Positions 44,200 to 54,931 of a DNA stretch of 64,000 bases are shown here, in pieces; position 1 is the stretch's first letter; each line of letters begins with the position of its first letter. A program made the position numbers and the translations under genes. The notes below the pieces were generated by a model. It saw only the letters and a list, made by a program, of their open reading frames with translations, did not search any database and was not told where the DNA came from. This DNA is from Stutzerimonas zhaodongensis (GTDB lineage: Bacteria > Pseudomonadota > Gammaproteobacteria > Pseudomonadales > Pseudomonadaceae): the NCBI RefSeq assembly GCF_003696365.1, contig NZ_RFFM01000001.1:1751852-1815851 (forward strand). The letters are read 5' to 3'.

Positions 44200-45294
44200 T
44201 TGAAACGGCGCGCATTTCTGGGGTTTGGCGGCGCCCTGGCGGCCGCCTCGGCGGTTGGTGGCTGGGCGCTCACCCATCACTCCGAGCAGCCGCTGCTACT
44301 TTCGGCACGTGACGATGCCGACGGCCGTCACTATGCGGTCGGCTACCGGCTCGATGGCACTCGGGTCTTCTCGACGCCTGTGAGCGAGCGATGCCACGAC
44401 GTCTATGCGCATCCGCATCTTCCCATCGCGGTGTTCGTCGGCCGTCGACCGAGCCGCGAAAGCTACCTGATCGACAGCCGAGACGGCACGCTGCTTCAGA
44501 TCCTGGCATCGCCGCCGAACCGTCACTTCTACGGCCACGGTGTGTTCCACGCCAGCGGCGACTGGTTCTATACCACCGAGAACGACACGGCTGAACCAGG
44601 CCGAGGCGTGCTTGGTGTGTACCGCGTTGATGAGCGCCGCCTCATACGTACCGATGAGCATTCGACCCACGGTGTAGGGCCTCACCAATTGCTGTGGATG
44701 CCAGATGGCGAAACGCTGGTGATAGCAAATGGCGGCATTCGTACCGAGGCCGACAGTCGGGCAATGATGAATCTCGCCGCCATGGAGCCCAGCCTGGTGA
44801 TGCTGCGCAGGGACGGCACTTTGTTGAGCAAGGAACAGCTACCCGAACAGATGAACAGCGTGAGGCATCTGGCGGTCGCGGCCGATGGCACTGTGGTCTC
44901 AGGTCAACAGTACGAAGGCGACCCGATGGATCAGGTACCGCTACTGGCCATCAAACGACCCGGAGAGCCATTTCAGGCCTTTCCATTAGGCGAACCTCAG
45001 CGCCGCGTCATGAACCAGTACACTGCAAGCCTGGCGATCAATGATGCGCTGCGCCTGCTGGCCGTGACTGCGCCACGCGGCAACAAGGTTTTCATCTGGG
45101 ATCTGGACAGCACCGCCCTGCGGGACGAAATCCACCTGCCGGACTGTGCAGGCGTAGCAGCCACTGAACGAGGCTTCGTGGTGAGTTCGGGACAGGGTCG
45201 GTGCCGGTCGATCGATTGCACGGCCGAGCGCTTCGTCAGCACCGCGCTGAAATTGCCGGCAGGCCTCTGGGATAACCACCTGCGACTGGTCTGA
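44200..45294 (+). CDS. DUF1513 family exported protein
   Basis: A 364-residue protein with an N-terminal twin-arginine-like signal (LKRRAFLGFGGALAAASAVGGWAL) and a beta-propeller-like body with repeated short strands (HDVYAHPHLPIAVFVGRRP, HFYGHGVFHASGDWFYTTEND, GVGPHQLLWMPDGETLVIANGG). The start is taken as the TTG at 44200, seven bases after GGAG; a TTG two codons earlier overlaps the previous stop. Family function is unknown; it regularly sits with imelysins and di-heme oxidases. Confidence 0.8.
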   Translation: MKRRAFLGFGGALAAASAVGGWALTHHSEQPLLLSARDDADGRHYAVGYRLDGTRVFSTPVSERCHDVYAHPHLPIAVFVGRRPSRESYLIDSRDGTLLQILASPPNRHFYGHGVFHASGDWFYTTENDTAEPGRGVLGVYRVDERRLIRTDEHSTHGVGPHQLLWMPDGETLVIANGGIRTEADSRAMMNLAAMEPSLVMLRRDGTLLSKEQLPEQMNSVRHLAVAADGTVVSGQQYEGDPMDQVPLLAIKRPGEPFQAFPLGEPQRRVMNQYTASLAINDALRLLAVTAPRGNKVFIWDLDSTALRDEIHLPDCAGVAATERGFVVSSGQGRCRSIDCTAERFVSTALKLPAGLWDNHLRLV

Positions 45295-45415
45295 AAGCGC
45301 TCAAGTATCGAAACGGCAGGCCGAAAAAGGGGATGTACCGAGTGGTCAGGGAGCAGACCGCTCGACTCGTTTTGCGGGTTTCGCAAGCGCCTCCTTTCGA
45401 TGAGAAAACACCCCG

Positions 45416-47041
45416 ATGTTCCTCAATAAATCTCTGCGTGCTCAATTGTTGTCGCTGATTGGTGGCAGCTTGCTGCTCATGATGGTCATCGCACTGGCCA
45501 GCTTCTCATTTCTTTCCGACGGAATCTCGGCCTACCAGCAGTTGCTGCGAGGGCCCGTCGAATCTTCACGCCTGATCAATGAAGCCAACCTCGAGTTCAA
45601 GGTTCAGGTGCAGGAGTGGAAGAACGTGTTGTTGCGCGGCAAATCCGCCGAGAACCTGAACAAGTTCTGGCAAAGCTTCGAAACACAGGAAGGCAAGGTG
45701 CAGGAACTGCTTGGCACCCTCGTACAGGCCAACCAGTACGACCCGGCGCTGGCTAGCCAGATACAGAAGCTGAAGGACGAACATCGGTCATTGGGCGACG
45801 CCTATCGTCGCGGACGGGACGCATTCGTCGGGGCTGGAAGCGACCCTTATGTAGGCGACGCCGCAGTAAAAGGCATCGACCGAGCCACCAGTGAACAGCT
45901 CAGCACACTGGTCAATCAACTTCGTGACTCAGCCTTGGTCAGCTCCGGAGACATCAGCCGTGCGGCTGATCGGTCCATCATCGCCGGTACACTGGTGATG
46001 CTTGCCGCAGGAGTTCTGATCGGCCTGCTCAGTCTCTGGCTGGTCAACCGTAACCTGATCAATCCGATCCGCCACCTGATCGATCACATCGCCAACCTTA
46101 GCCACGGCAATTTCAAGGAGCGGGTCGATACCAACCGTGCCGATGAGTTGGGGCGTCTGGCCGTGGCCGCCAACGTGCTGCGCGACTTCCTGGCCGATAC
46201 CTTCACTCGACTGCAACGCAGTACGTCGGATCTGGACAGCGCCAGCGGCGAGCTGAACGCTATCGCTACGCTGATGGGCCAGGGTACCCGCGAGCAATTC
46301 TCGCGCACCGATCAGGTGGCTACTGCCATGCACGAGATGTCCGCAACTGCCCAGGAAGTTGCGCGCCACGCGGCCGAGGCCGCGCGCGCAGCCGATGCGG
46401 CGGATCATTCAGCGCAACAGGGCGAGACCATGATGCGCTCGACCATCCAGACCATTACCCACATGCGCGGCGAGATCAGCAATACGGCCGAGGTCATTCG
46501 CCGGTTGGAAGCCGACAGCGGCCGCATCGGCAAGGTGCTGGAGGTCATCCGGGGCATCTCCGACCAGACCAACCTGCTGGCACTCAACGCCGCCATCGAG
46601 GCGGCCCGCGCCGGTGACGCTGGCCGCGGGTTCGCCGTGGTCGCTGACGAAGTCCGGACGCTGGCCAGACGCACAGCTGACTCGACCGCCGAGATTCACC
46701 AGATCATCGATAGCGTACAAACCGGCGCTGTGGATGCAGTGCGTGCCATTGAAGGCGGTCAGGCCCGCAGCGCAGAAGGCGTGGATCAGGTAACCGAGGC
46801 AGGTAGCATGCTGCAACGCATCACCCAGGAGGTCGAAGCGATCCGCGACATGAACAGACAGATCGCTACGGCGGCCGAGGAACAGACGTCCGTTGCCGAA
46901 GATATCTCGCGCAACCTGACAGAGATCACCGCTATCGCCACGACCAATCAGGACAACGTCGAACGTACCGAAAAAGCCAGCCAGAACCTGCACGGTTTGT
47001 CGGCTCAGCTCACTGAAGTGACCCACCGCCTGGCCGGTTGA
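45416..47041 (+). CDS. Methyl-accepting chemotaxis protein with four-helix-bundle sensor
   Basis: A 541-residue chemoreceptor: membrane segment at about 10-35, a helical periplasmic domain of about 155 residues marked by LEFKVQVQEWKNVLLRGKS, a second membrane segment near 190-212, HAMP, and a signalling domain with [33 protein letters not shown]. The all-helical sensor distinguishes it from the dCache receptor at 32523. The ligand cannot be read from sequence. It follows the DUF1513 gene by 121 bases without an obvious terminator. Confidence 0.87.
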   Translation: MFLNKSLRAQLLSLIGGSLLLMMVIALASFSFLSDGISAYQQLLRGPVESSRLINEANLEFKVQVQEWKNVLLRGKSAENLNKFWQSFETQEGKVQELLGTLVQANQYDPALASQIQKLKDEHRSLGDAYRRGRDAFVGAGSDPYVGDAAVKGIDRATSEQLSTLVNQLRDSALVSSGDISRAADRSIIAGTLVMLAAGVLIGLLSLWLVNRNLINPIRHLIDHIANLSHGNFKERVDTNRADELGRLAVAANVLRDFLADTFTRLQRSTSDLDSASGELNAIATLMGQGTREQFSRTDQVATAMHEMSATAQEVARHAAEAARAADAADHSAQQGETMMRSTIQTITHMRGEISNTAEVIRRLEADSGRIGKVLEVIRGISDQTNLLALNAAIEAARAGDAGRGFAVVADEVRTLARRTADSTAEIHQIIDSVQTGAVDAVRAIEGGQARSAEGVDQVTEAGSMLQRITQEVEAIRDMNRQIATAAEEQTSVAEDISRNLTEITAIATTNQDNVERTEKASQNLHGLSAQLTEVTHRLAG

Positions 47042-47062
47042 GATCCAATCGTGAAGAGCGGG

Positions 47063-47078
47063 CCCCGCAGCGGCGGGG
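47063..47078 (+). terminator. Weak hairpin after the chemoreceptor gene
   Basis: CCCCGC, four bases, GCGGGG, 22 bases after the stop, without a clear T run. The remaining 250 bases before the RND genes show no gene. Confidence 0.35.
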
Positions 47079-47333
47079 TCTCGCCGCATCCTATGCGGGT
47101 CGTGAAGTGATCCGCCATTGAAAGCTCCTCGTCAACACTGCGCGAGGATGACTGACATCCCGCTTTACTTGCGCCCGGTTCGCGGCTAATTTCCTTGTCT
47201 CCCTGTCCTGCGGGACGACAACCAATGCCATGACCGGTGTATTCCAACGCCTGGCCATAGCTCGTGCATTCTGAACGGCTGCCTCGATTCATGGCTGTAG
47301 CCAGCCGGCTCATCTCTCCAAGGAATACGGAAA

Positions 47334-48488
47334 ATGTTGCGCCGCATGCTCATCATGCTCGGCGCGGTGATCGTCGTAGTACTGATCCTCGCCGCCATCA
47401 AGTTCAACTCCATTTACTCGCAGATCCAGCAGTTCAAGGCGCCTAAGCCTCCGGTCAATGTCGAGGTGGTCGAGGCCGGCAGAGTCCCATGGCAAAGCCG
47501 CCTCCCGGCCATCGGCACGCTGACTGCCTCGCAGGGTATCGATTTGTCCGTGGAGATCGCAGGCACCATCAGCGACGTGCAATTCCAGTCGGGTGAAAAG
47601 GTGCGCAAGGGCCAGCCGATCGTGCTACTCGACAGCGAGATCGAGCAGGCCACACTGGCGGCCGCCGAAGCCGATCTTCATCTGGCCAAAGTCGAGTTCG
47701 AGCGCGCGCGAAGCCTGATCGATCGCCAGGCCATTTCACGCAGTGAGTTCGATCGGCTCAATGCCGAATCGCAAAAAGCCAAGGCCAGCGTGGCCCAGCT
47801 AAAGGCCAGCCTGGCGAAGAAACGCATACATGCGCCCTTCTCCGGCACCATCGGTATCCGGCAGGTCGACGTCGGTGACTTCGTCGCAGCCGGTACTCCA
47901 ATAGCGACGCTGCAGGACCTTTCAACGTTGTTCGTCGACTTCTATATGGCCGAGCAACAGGTGCCGTTGTTGGCCATCGGGCAGCCTGTGCAGGTCCAGG
48001 TCGCGGCATTCCCCGGCGAAGCATTCGAAGGCACGATTGTCGCGCTGAATCCCAAGGTGGAGATCACTACCCGCAACGTGCAGGTTCGCGCAGAACTGGC
48101 CAACCCCGGCGAGCGCCTGTTGCCCGGGATGTTCGCCGACCTTCAGGTGTTGCTGCCCAGCGAGGATCCGAAAGTCATCGTTCCTGAAACCGCCATTACC
48201 TACACGCTGTACGGCAACTCGGTTCTGGTGGTGAAGGAAGGTCAACCGCCCGAGCCGGAAGACGGGGCCGAAGCGGCCCCGCGCAACGAACCCTACCTCG
48301 TGATTGAGCGGCGTTTCGTCAAAACCGGCGAGCGCCGCGACGGACGCGTAGTGATCCTAGAAGGGCTCGAAGCTGGCGAACAGGTGGTCATTGCCGGCCA
48401 GCTCAAGCTGGACGGCGGCGCCCACGTGGCAATTGCCGAGAAACGCACCCTCGAACTCGAGCCAAACAGCCGGTCCGACGCACGCTAA
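47334..48488 (+). CDS. mexV: RND efflux periplasmic adaptor (MexV type)
   Basis: A 384-residue membrane-fusion protein linking an RND pump to an outer-membrane channel. One N-terminal membrane segment (MLIMLGAVIVVVLILAAI), then the lipoyl half-motif SQGIDLSVEIAGTISDVQFQSGEKVRKGQPIVLLD, a helical hairpin, the second lipoyl half IHAPFSGTIGIRQVDVGDFVAAGTPIATLQ and beta-barrel. It ends 28 bases before the pump gene. Naming follows the P. aeruginosa order (imelysin genes, mexV, mexW); substrate range is not predictable. Confidence 0.8.
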   Translation: MLRRMLIMLGAVIVVVLILAAIKFNSIYSQIQQFKAPKPPVNVEVVEAGRVPWQSRLPAIGTLTASQGIDLSVEIAGTISDVQFQSGEKVRKGQPIVLLDSEIEQATLAAAEADLHLAKVEFERARSLIDRQAISRSEFDRLNAESQKAKASVAQLKASLAKKRIHAPFSGTIGIRQVDVGDFVAAGTPIATLQDLSTLFVDFYMAEQQVPLLAIGQPVQVQVAAFPGEAFEGTIVALNPKVEITTRNVQVRAELANPGERLLPGMFADLQVLLPSEDPKVIVPETAITYTLYGNSVLVVKEGQPPEPEDGAEAAPRNEPYLVIERRFVKTGERRDGRVVILEGLEAGEQVVIAGQLKLDGGAHVAIAEKRTLELEPNSRSDAR

Positions 48489-48516
48489 GGCGTCGGCTAT
48501 AGGGACATCGATCGTC

Positions 48517-51500
48517 ATGGCTTTTACCGATCCATTCATCCGCCGTCCTGTGCTCGCCAGCGTGATCAGTCTGCTGGTCGTATTGCTGGGCTTCCAGGCC
48601 TTCAACAACCTGGTGATCCGACAGTACCCGCAGATGGAAAGCGCCCTGATCACCGTGACCACGGCGTATCCCGGCGCCAACGCCGAGACCATACAGGGCT
48701 ATATCACCCAGCCACTGCAACAAAGCCTGGCAAGCGCCGAAGGCGTCGACTACATGACGTCTGTCAGCCAGCAGAACGTCTCGATCATCTCGGTCTACGC
48801 CCGTATCGGCGCTGATACCGATCGGCTCTATACGGAGCTGCTCAGCCAAGCCAACTCGGTGAAGAACCAGCTGCCGCAGAACGCCGAAGATCCTGTACTG
48901 AACAAGCAGGCCGCAGACTCCACGGCGCTCATGTACATCAGCTTCTACAGCGATCAACTGAGCAACCCACAGATCACCGATTATCTGTCGCGTGTTATCC
49001 AGCCAAAGCTGGCGACCCTGCCCGGCATGGCCGAAGCGGAGATTCTCGGCAATCAGGTCTTTGCCATGCGCCTCTGGCTGGACCCGGTGAAGCTGGCCGC
49101 CTATGGGTTGTCCGCTGGCGATGTGAATGAAGCTGTTCGCAAGTACAACTTTCTAGCCGCGGCCGGCGAGGTAAAAGGCCAATACGTCGTCACCAGTATC
49201 AACGCCGACACCGAGCTGAAGACGCCCGAAGCCTTCGCCGCCATTCCACTCAAAACCCAAGGCGACAGCCGCGTGCTGCTGGGCGATGTCGCACGAGTTG
49301 AAATGGGCGCCGAAAGCTACAACGCCATCAGCTCGTTCGATGGCATTCCTTCAGTCTATATAGGCGTCAAAGGGACGCCGAGCGCCAACCCGCTGGACGT
49401 GATCAGCGAAGTGCGTGCCGTGATGCCGGAGATCGAATCGCAGCTGCCGCCAGGCCTGAAGATCACCATCGCCTATGACGCGACACGATTCATCCAGGCA
49501 TCGATCGATGAAGTGGTGAAAACCCTGGCTGAAGCCGTGGTCATCGTCATCGTGGTGGTATTCCTGTTCCTGGGTTCGCTGCGCTCGGTATTGATCCCGG
49601 TAGTGACCATCCCACTGTCAATGATTGGCGTGATGTTCTTCATGCAGACAATGGGTTATTCCATCAACTTGCTGACGCTGCTGGCCATGGTCTTGGCGAT
49701 CGGTCTGGTAGTGGATGATGCCATCGTGGTGGTGGAGAACATCCACCGGCATATTGAGCAAGGCAAAACGCCGTTCCAAGCCGCCCTCGACGGCGCTCGC
49801 GAGATAGCCATGCCGGTCGTTACCATGACCATCACGCTGGCGGCAGTCTACGCGCCCATCGGATTTCTTCAGGGCCTTACCGGTGCCCTGTTCCAGGAGT
49901 TCGCTCTAACGCTGGCAGGCGCGGTGCTGATCTCCGGATTGGTGGCACTCACGCTCTCGCCCATGATGTGCTCGCGATTGCTGCGTCATGAAGAAAATCC
50001 AACAGGCCTTGCGCACCGGCTGGACCTGATTTTCGATCGACTCAAACTGCGCTATCAGCGAGCACTTCACGGCACGTTGAACACTCGCCCGGTGGTTTTG
50101 GTGTTCGCCGTCATCGTGCTCGGCCTGATCCCCGTCCTGCTTAAGTTCACCGAAAGCGAGCTGGCTCCTGAAGAAGACCAAGGCATCATTTTCATGATGG
50201 CCAGCGCGCCTCAGACCGCTAACCTCGACTATCTGAACGCCTATACCGACCAGTTCCTCGAGATATTCAAGGCGTTCCCGGAGTACTACTCCTGGTTCCA
50301 GATCAATGGCTTCAACGGTGTGCAGAGCGGCATTGGCGGCTTCCTTATGACGCCATGGGATGAGCGAGAGCGCACTCAGATGGAAGTACTACCCGAGGTC
50401 CAGGCGCAGATCGACAAGATTCCAGGTTTGCAGGTCTTCGGTTTCAACCTGCCTTCCCTGCCGGGTACGGGAGAGGGTCTGCCATTCCAGTTCGTGATCA
50501 ACACCGCCAGCGATTACGAGTCGTTGCTGCAAGTGACCGAGCGCATCAAGGAGAAGGCCCAGGCATCAGGCAAGTTCGCGTTCCTCGATGTCGATCTGGC
50601 CTTCGACAAGCCGGAAGTGGTAGTCGATATCGACCGTGAGAAAGCCGCCCAGATGGGTGTCACCATGGAAGACCTCGGTCTGACGCTCGCCACACTGCTG
50701 GGCGAAAGCGAAATCAACCGGTTCACCATTGAAGGCCGCAGCTACAAGGTGATTGCCCAGGTCGAGCAGGCGTATCGGGACAATCCCGGCTGGCTTAGCA
50801 ACTACTACGTGAAGAACGGCCAAGGCGAGATGCTCCCGCTTTCCACCCTGATCAAGGTGAGCGATCGGGCGCGCCCGACCCAGCTTTCTCAATTTCAACA
50901 GCTCAACGCCGCCACCATTCAGGGCTTTCCGATCGTCAGCATGGGCGAAGCGATCGAGACGCTACGCAGCATCGCTCAGGAAGAGGCGCCACAGGGTTTC
51001 ACCTACGACTACGCCGGCGCCTCACGTCAGTACATTCAGGAAGGCACAGCCCTATACACGACTTTTGCGCTCGCCCTGGCCATCATTTTCCTGGTGCTGG
51101 CCGCGCAGTTCGAAAGCTTCCGGGACCCGCTGGTGATTCTGGTTACGGTGCCGCTATCGATCTGTGGTGCGCTGGTGCCGCTATTCCTGGGATTGTCGAG
51201 CATGAATATCTATACCCAGGTCGGTCTTGTAACCTTGATAGGTTTGATCAGCAAGCACGGGATCATGATCGTCGAGTTCGCCAATCAGCTGCGTAGGGAA
51301 CAGGGGCTGAGCCGTCGTGAAGCGGTGGAAGAGGCAGCGGCGATTCGCCTACGACCGGTTCTGATGACCACAGCCGCGACAGTGTTCGGCATGGTGCCGC
51401 TGATTCTGGCAAGCGGTGCCGGGGCGGTGAGTCGTTTCGATATCGGGATGGTCATCGCTACAGGCATGACCGTCGGCACGTTGTTCACGCTCTTCGTGCT

Positions 51501-51564
51501 GCCGGCGGTGTATACCGTCATTGCAAGCCCGGACCATGGAGCTACGCCAGTAACGCCCCATTGA
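48517..51564 (+). CDS. mexW: RND multidrug efflux pump (MexW type)
   Basis: A 1015-residue inner-membrane proton-driven exporter of the HAE1/AcrB family with 12 membrane segments and two large periplasmic loops. Marks: FIRRPVLASVISLLVVLLG at the start, the relay Asp pair in GLVVDDAIVVVENIHRHIEQG, and VTLIGLISKHGIMIVEFANQLRREQG in the second half. I start at 48517 (MAFTDPFIRRP); the longer frame from 48391 is inside mexV. No outer-membrane factor gene is adjacent, so it probably borrows one such as OprM. Confidence 0.88.
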   Translation: MAFTDPFIRRPVLASVISLLVVLLGFQAFNNLVIRQYPQMESALITVTTAYPGANAETIQGYITQPLQQSLASAEGVDYMTSVSQQNVSIISVYARIGADTDRLYTELLSQANSVKNQLPQNAEDPVLNKQAADSTALMYISFYSDQLSNPQITDYLSRVIQPKLATLPGMAEAEILGNQVFAMRLWLDPVKLAAYGLSAGDVNEAVRKYNFLAAAGEVKGQYVVTSINADTELKTPEAFAAIPLKTQGDSRVLLGDVARVEMGAESYNAISSFDGIPSVYIGVKGTPSANPLDVISEVRAVMPEIESQLPPGLKITIAYDATRFIQASIDEVVKTLAEAVVIVIVVVFLFLGSLRSVLIPVVTIPLSMIGVMFFMQTMGYSINLLTLLAMVLAIGLVVDDAIVVVENIHRHIEQGKTPFQAALDGAREIAMPVVTMTITLAAVYAPIGFLQGLTGALFQEFALTLAGAVLISGLVALTLSPMMCSRLLRHEENPTGLAHRLDLIFDRLKLRYQRALHGTLNTRPVVLVFAVIVLGLIPVLLKFTESELAPEEDQGIIFMMASAPQTANLDYLNAYTDQFLEIFKAFPEYYSWFQINGFNGVQSGIGGFLMTPWDERERTQMEVLPEVQAQIDKIPGLQVFGFNLPSLPGTGEGLPFQFVINTASDYESLLQVTERIKEKAQASGKFAFLDVDLAFDKPEVVVDIDREKAAQMGVTMEDLGLTLATLLGESEINRFTIEGRSYKVIAQVEQAYRDNPGWLSNYYVKNGQGEMLPLSTLIKVSDRARPTQLSQFQQLNAATIQGFPIVSMGEAIETLRSIAQEEAPQGFTYDYAGASRQYIQEGTALYTTFALALAIIFLVLAAQFESFRDPLVILVTVPLSICGALVPLFLGLSSMNIYTQVGLVTLIGLISKHGIMIVEFANQLRREQGLSRREAVEEAAAIRLRPVLMTTAATVFGMVPLILASGAGAVSRFDIGMVIATGMTVGTLFTLFVLPAVYTVIASPDHGATPVTPH

Positions 51565-51623
51565 CCGCGAGGACCGCGGCGCAGAACGTTTGATCGGTAG
51601 GTGCAGGTTTCGTCGTGCGCGGC

Positions 51624-51854
51624 TCAGCTGCGCCCTACGAGGCTCTGAGAAAGCCCGTACATGAACAACAACAGGTCATGATCCGGCCGTGCATCCGAGA
51701 TCGCCGCTCGGGCGACACGTGGCACTGCGCAATGACTGCTGAGTTCGCTCCGCGCGACAACCCTGGCGTCCGGTTCACTCCATGCAGCTGCACAAAGGGA
51801 AGCGACACCGAGGGAGCCAACCAGAAACAATCCTCTAGCAATTTCAAGTTTCAT
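51624..51854 (-). CDS. Small exported protein of unknown function
   Basis: A 76-residue open frame with a likely signal peptide (IARGLFLVGSLGVASLCAAAW) and a short mature part. AAGGG lies nine bases before the ATG at 51854. The longer frame to 52025 has no coding character. It lies between mexW and groEL, a 526-base stretch otherwise holding only the groEL terminator and a GC-rich inverted stretch near 51612-51640 that may be a decayed palindromic repeat. Not recognised; moderate chance it is not expressed. Confidence 0.45.
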   Translation of the reverse strand: MKLEIARGLFLVGSLGVASLCAAAWSEPDARVVARSELSSHCAVPRVARAAISDARPDHDLLLFMYGLSQSLVGRS

Positions 51855-52039
51855 CGCGCAAACCCTTGTTATTAGGTGAATTGAGAAGCTCACCATAGTC
51901 GACAATTTCCAGATGTGCGCAAAAAAATGACAAGTGGCTATTTTTTGCGCAGCAATACCATTGATTTGAGTGTCCGGCCTAAAGAATCGCCGTGAGCGGC
52001 GGACTGTATTCGCACGATTGCACAATTTCTAACGCATAA

Positions 52040-52068
52040 AAAAAGCCCCGCACGAGGCGGGGCTTTTT
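52040..52068 (-). terminator. Terminator after groEL
   Basis: AAAGCCCCGC and GCGGGGCTTT form a perfect 10-bp stem with a 5-base loop, flanked by A and T runs on both sides. Confidence 0.9.
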
Positions 52069-52090
52069 CTGACGCTACGGGCCGGCTGGC

Positions 52091-53752
<1,662 letters not shown>

Positions 53753-53798
53753 TCAAATTCTGTTGATGGAACGCAGTTCGCTCTCGAGCGAACGCAGA

Positions 53799-54092
53799 TC
53801 AGGCTTCGACGACAGCGAGAATTTCGTTCTCGCTCATCACCAGCAGGTCTTCGCCGTCGACTTTGACGGTGTTGCTGCCGGAGTAAGGGCCGAATACGAC
53901 CTGGTCGCCAACCTTGACGGCCAGCTGACGGACTTCGCCGTTATCCAGAACGCGGCCAGTGCCTACAGCGACGATTTCGCCACGGTTTGGCTTCTCGGCA
54001 GCGGAGCCCGGCAGCACGATGCCACCTGCGGTCTTGGTTTCTTCTTCGCTGCGACGAATCACGACGCGGTCATGCAGAGGACGAAGCTTCAT
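53799..54092 (-). CDS. groES: Co-chaperonin GroES
   Basis: A 97-residue lid subunit that caps GroEL. Hallmarks: [13 protein letters not shown] at the start, the mobile loop [19 protein letters not shown] (about 16-34), and [16 protein letters not shown] at the end. It is first in the groES-groEL operon, 147 bases below a heat-shock promoter. Confidence 0.98.
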   Translation of the reverse strand: MKLRPLHDRVVIRRSEEETKTAGGIVLPGSAAEKPNRGEIVAVGTGRVLDNGEVRQLAVKVGDQVVFGPYSGSNTVKVDGEDLLVMSENEILAVVEA

Positions 54093-54238
54093 TGTCGATC
54101 TCTCCTAGTACAGTGGTTTCCATGCCGATGCATACTCATCGGCGGGTTGGGCAAATCCGGCGGTGCCGGTTGCGGCCCGCAATGCGAGCCGCAGAAGACG
54201 GACTGTCAAAATGCGACAGCGACCTTGCGGTGACCGCT

Positions 54239-54268
54239 ACATGCGGGCGTCAAAAATGATTTCAAGGG
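54239..54268 (-). promoter_or_regulatory. Sigma32-type promoter of groESL
   Basis: On the minus strand CCCTTGAAA, 13 bases, then CCGCATGT: close to the heat-shock consensus CTTGAAA-N(11-16)-CCCCATNT. It is about 150 bases before groES, implying a leader of roughly 140 bases. Confidence 0.75.
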
Positions 54269-54300
54269 CAGCACGCGGATTTTTTGCATTCGAGACGATA

Positions 54301-54327
54301 AAAAAAGGCATGCCACGCATGCCTTTT
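54301..54327 (-). terminator. Terminator after fxsA
   Basis: AAAAGGCATGC, three bases, GCATGCCTTTT: a symmetric hairpin 14 bases beyond the fxsA stop and upstream of the groES promoter. Confidence 0.85.
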
Positions 54328-54340
54328 CGTCGAGATATCT

Positions 54341-54805
54341 TTATTTATCGCGGCGCTCCCACTCGCCCTCGATGACGTTGGGCCGCTGGGGCGCTTCCCG
54401 ACGTGCCTGTTGCTGGTGAAGGTCGTCGGCAAAGGCCCTGCGCCGCTGAGCCTGTGCCTCGAAACGACGCCCGACATAACCGAGAAACAGCTTGCGCGAT
54501 GGCGGAAACAGCACGAGCAACGCGACGATATCGCTGAGGAATCCCGGCAGGAACAGAAGTCCACCGGCTACAGCCATCATCAAGCCCTGAAGCATTTCCC
54601 GTTCCGGCAGTTCACCGTGAGCCAGACGCTCCCGCGCACGCCAGGCAGTGGCGAAACCTGCCAGACGCATCAGCAGGATGCCGGCCATACCGCTGATGAT
54701 CAGCAACAGGATGGTCGGCAATACACCGACCGAGCTGCCAACCTTGATCAGCAATGCCAGCTCGGCCAGCGGAAACAGGAGAAACAGCAATAAGAAAATT
54801 CGCAT
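54341..54805 (-). CDS. fxsA: FxsA family membrane protein
   Basis: A 154-residue inner-membrane protein with about three to four membrane segments. Family pattern: LLFPLAELALLIKVGSSVGVLPTILLLI, AWRARERLAHGELPEREMLQGLMMAVAGGLLFLPGFLSD. In E. coli FxsA relieves phage T7 F exclusion; its normal role is unclear. The long charged C-terminal tail is cytoplasmic. It is located upstream of groESL on the same strand, as in other pseudomonads. Confidence 0.9.
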   Translation of the reverse strand: MRIFLLLFLLFPLAELALLIKVGSSVGVLPTILLLIISGMAGILLMRLAGFATAWRARERLAHGELPEREMLQGLMMAVAGGLLFLPGFLSDIVALLVLFPPSRKLFLGYVGRRFEAQAQRRRAFADDLHQQQARREAPQRPNVIEGEWERRDK

Positions 54806-54931
54806 TGATAGTCCTTGGCGGAAGAACGGCTTCCGAATTCGTGTACATGACGGCAGCGCTGCTCGAATTCAACCCATCGGCGAAAGAGGCTGTAACCAGA
54901 TTATTCTCCGATGCGCTTACCCGAGGCTTAA

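Noticed and set aside
51603-51650. REP element after mexW
   Set aside because: GC-rich inverted stretch with imperfect arms; could not be matched with confidence to either repeat family in the window.
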